A stretch of 43,269 nt of DNA from assembly GCA_028821515.1 (NCBI GenBank), contig JAPPGA010000047.1, positions 1 to 43,269 on the forward strand, in the 5' to 3' direction. This DNA comes from Gammaproteobacteria bacterium (GTDB taxonomy: Bacteria; Pseudomonadota; Gammaproteobacteria; Pseudomonadales; Azotimanducaceae). Below the pieces are notes generated by a model. The model was not told the DNA's origin. It did not search any database and saw nothing but the letters and a program-made list of their open reading frames with translations. Below, piece after piece: positions 42,282-43,269 of the stretch (the stretch's first letter is position 1; each line of letters begins with the position of its first letter). Position numbers and translations under genes: made by a program.

Positions 42282-42859
42282 AGGCCATCTTTGCCGATGC
42301 CGCCTGGCGTCAGAATCCGGCGTGGGTCCGGCTTCTCGGGTTGTGCCCGCTGCTGGCCGTGACCACAACCCTTGAGAACGCCCTGGGCCTTGCTGCCGCG
42401 AGCGCCTTCGTGCTGCTCGGTTCGGCGGGGGTGGTGTCGCTGATTCGCGCCTTCGTTCCAGCCGAGGTCCGCCTGCCTGTTTTCGTGCTTGTCATCGCCA
42501 CGTTCACATCGGCGGTCACGATGCTGATGCAGGCCTACACCTTTGATCTCTACGAACGCGTGGCGCTTTTCGTTCAGATTATCGTGACCAACTGCATGAT
42601 CCTTGGAAGACTCGAACAGTTCGCGTCGAAGCAGCCGGTCGGTCGGGCGCTGATGGATGCGCTCGGCACGGCGTGCGGTTTTGCAGTCGCGCTGGTCGCG
42701 CTGGGTACGGCCCGGGAATTCGCCGCCCTCGCGGTTCCGCTCGCGGCGCTCGCGCCAGGTGCCTTCATCATCGCGGGGTTGCTGCTCGCGGGTGCCCGCG
42801 CCGGTGGCGACCTCGCCGGGCGCAGGTTGCAACGCCGAACGGATCAAGTTCATCCTTAG
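42278..42859 (+). CDS. rnfE: Rnf complex subunit RnfE
   Basis: 193 residues, six membrane helices, with NPAWVRLLGLCPLLAVTTTLENALG (first part LGLCPLLAVTT) and IVTNCMILGRLE, the RnfE/NqrD family blocks with the conserved Cys pair that is matched in RnfA. With RnfA it forms the pseudo-symmetric membrane core. ATG overlaps the rnfG stop (ATGA). It is the last rnf gene; the nth gene that often follows rnfE is not here. Confidence 0.95.
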   Translation: MKAIFADAAWRQNPAWVRLLGLCPLLAVTTTLENALGLAAASAFVLLGSAGVVSLIRAFVPAEVRLPVFVLVIATFTSAVTMLMQAYTFDLYERVALFVQIIVTNCMILGRLEQFASKQPVGRALMDALGTACGFAVALVALGTAREFAALAVPLAALAPGAFIIAGLLLAGARAGGDLAGRRLQRRTDQVHP

Positions 42860-42895
42860 CGCACGAGCACACAAGGTCCTTAAGGCGAGCAACAG

Positions 42896-43213
42896 ATGAT
42901 TCTGACTACAACCTCAGTGATCCAGGGGAAGACCGTTCGCGAATACACGGGCATCGTCACGGGCGAGGCGATTGTCGGCGCGAACATCTTCAGGGATTTC
43001 TTCGCGGGAGTCCGCGACATCGTGGGCGGGCGTTCCGGCGCCTATGAGAAGGAGTTGCAACGGGCGCGCGAAATCGCCCTGAACGAGATGTCCGAGAGCG
43101 CCCGCTCGCAGGGCGCGAACGCTGTCGTGGGCATCGATCTCGACTACGAGGTCGTCGGGAAAGGCGGCAGCATGCTCATGGTGACGGCATGTGGCACGGC
43201 CGTGAGGGTCTAG
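42896..43213 (+). CDS. ybjQ: YbjQ family (UPF0145) protein
   Basis: 105 residues matching the YbjQ/UPF0145 family: [33 protein letters not shown]-like block, [17 protein letters not shown], and a final strand [15 protein letters not shown]. Members form small pentameric barrels of unknown, possibly heavy-metal-related, function. AAGGCGAG lies six or so bases before the ATG. It is 36 bases after rnfE and may be read with it. Confidence 0.93.
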   Translation: MILTTTSVIQGKTVREYTGIVTGEAIVGANIFRDFFAGVRDIVGGRSGAYEKELQRAREIALNEMSESARSQGANAVVGIDLDYEVVGKGGSMLMVTACGTAVRV

Positions 43214-43217
43214 AGCC

Positions 43218-43269
43218 ATGAAATCCGTCAGCCCTTCGGGCGTGCCGTCTTTCACCCCCGCCCAAGCCC
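43218..43269 (+). CDS. possible 5' end of a further gene
   Basis: An ATG five bases after the ybjQ stop, with GAGGG nine bases before it, opens a frame that runs off the window. Only 17 codons are visible, so no identity can be given. A small GCCC-TTC-GGGC hairpin (43231-43241) in the same stretch could instead be a weak terminator. Confidence 0.2.
   Translation, partial: MKSVSPSGVPSFTPAQA

Noticed and set aside
1-43269. CRISPR arrays, tRNA genes, integrase-flanked islands
   Set aside because: No regularly spaced repeats, no cloverleaf-like sequence and no intact integrase or transposase was recognised on either strand.

Overview
The window looks like chromosome of an environmental, high-GC Gammaproteobacterium. 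The right-hand housekeeping block, mrp/apbC-dcd divergent from metG and metG followed directly by rnfABCDGE, is a gene order I associate with Pseudomonas-like gammaproteobacteria. Coding density is high, with many ATGA-type overlaps and a noticeable number of GTG and TTG starts. No rRNA, tRNA, CRISPR array or intact insertion sequence was found, and no gene-free stretch exceeds about 300 bases.

Region 1 (1-18217) is a Flp/Tad type IVc pilus locus on two strands. The plus strand carries a tiny lipoprotein, tadZ/cpaE, two TadE-like pseudopilins, a vWA-containing TadG, tadA, tadB, tadC and a second small lipoprotein. Inside it, on the minus strand, lies a TadD-like TPR lipoprotein with four SPOR domains. 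The minus-strand group flp-tadV-rcpC-rcpA (18217 down to 14841) supplies pilin, prepilin peptidase, and the outer-membrane secretin with its partner. Between the two groups (about 12000-14725) sits a patch of decayed genes: a frameshifted TPR gene, the 5' part of an AlbA_2/Schlafen-type gene and the middle of a type I restriction specificity gene (hsdS). It looks like the scar of a restriction/defence insertion.

Region 2 (18322-30350) is an envelope-glycan island: two GT-C-type membrane glycosyltransferase-like proteins, an LTA-synthase/EptA-type membrane phosphotransferase, a GDP-mannose 3,5-epimerase-like enzyme, a family 2 glycosyltransferase, an RGP/UDP-arabinopyranose-mutase-like (GT75) protein and a UPF0104-type membrane protein. 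Two clearly paralogous multi-pass membrane genes, both on the minus strand, bracket its core. Together they suggest assembly and decoration of an unusual polyprenol-linked surface glycan. No product can be named from sequence.

Region 3 (30566-36362, minus strand) holds amtB, a roadblock-like protein with a long Pro/Glu/Arg tail, a membrane-anchored vWA-like/coiled-coil/TonB-C-like protein, dcd and mrp. The roadblock plus vWA-TonB pair is the least familiar intact gene pair in the window.

Region 4 (36484-43269, plus strand) holds metG, a compact six-gene Rnf electron-transport operon and a YbjQ-family gene. Besides the roadblock/vWA-TonB pair, the most interesting signals are the SPOR-bearing Tad lipoprotein, EF-hand-like Ca-binding loops in two Tad pseudopilin-type proteins, the scar splitting the Tad locus, and the GME/RGP-like sugar pathway between paralogous flanks.
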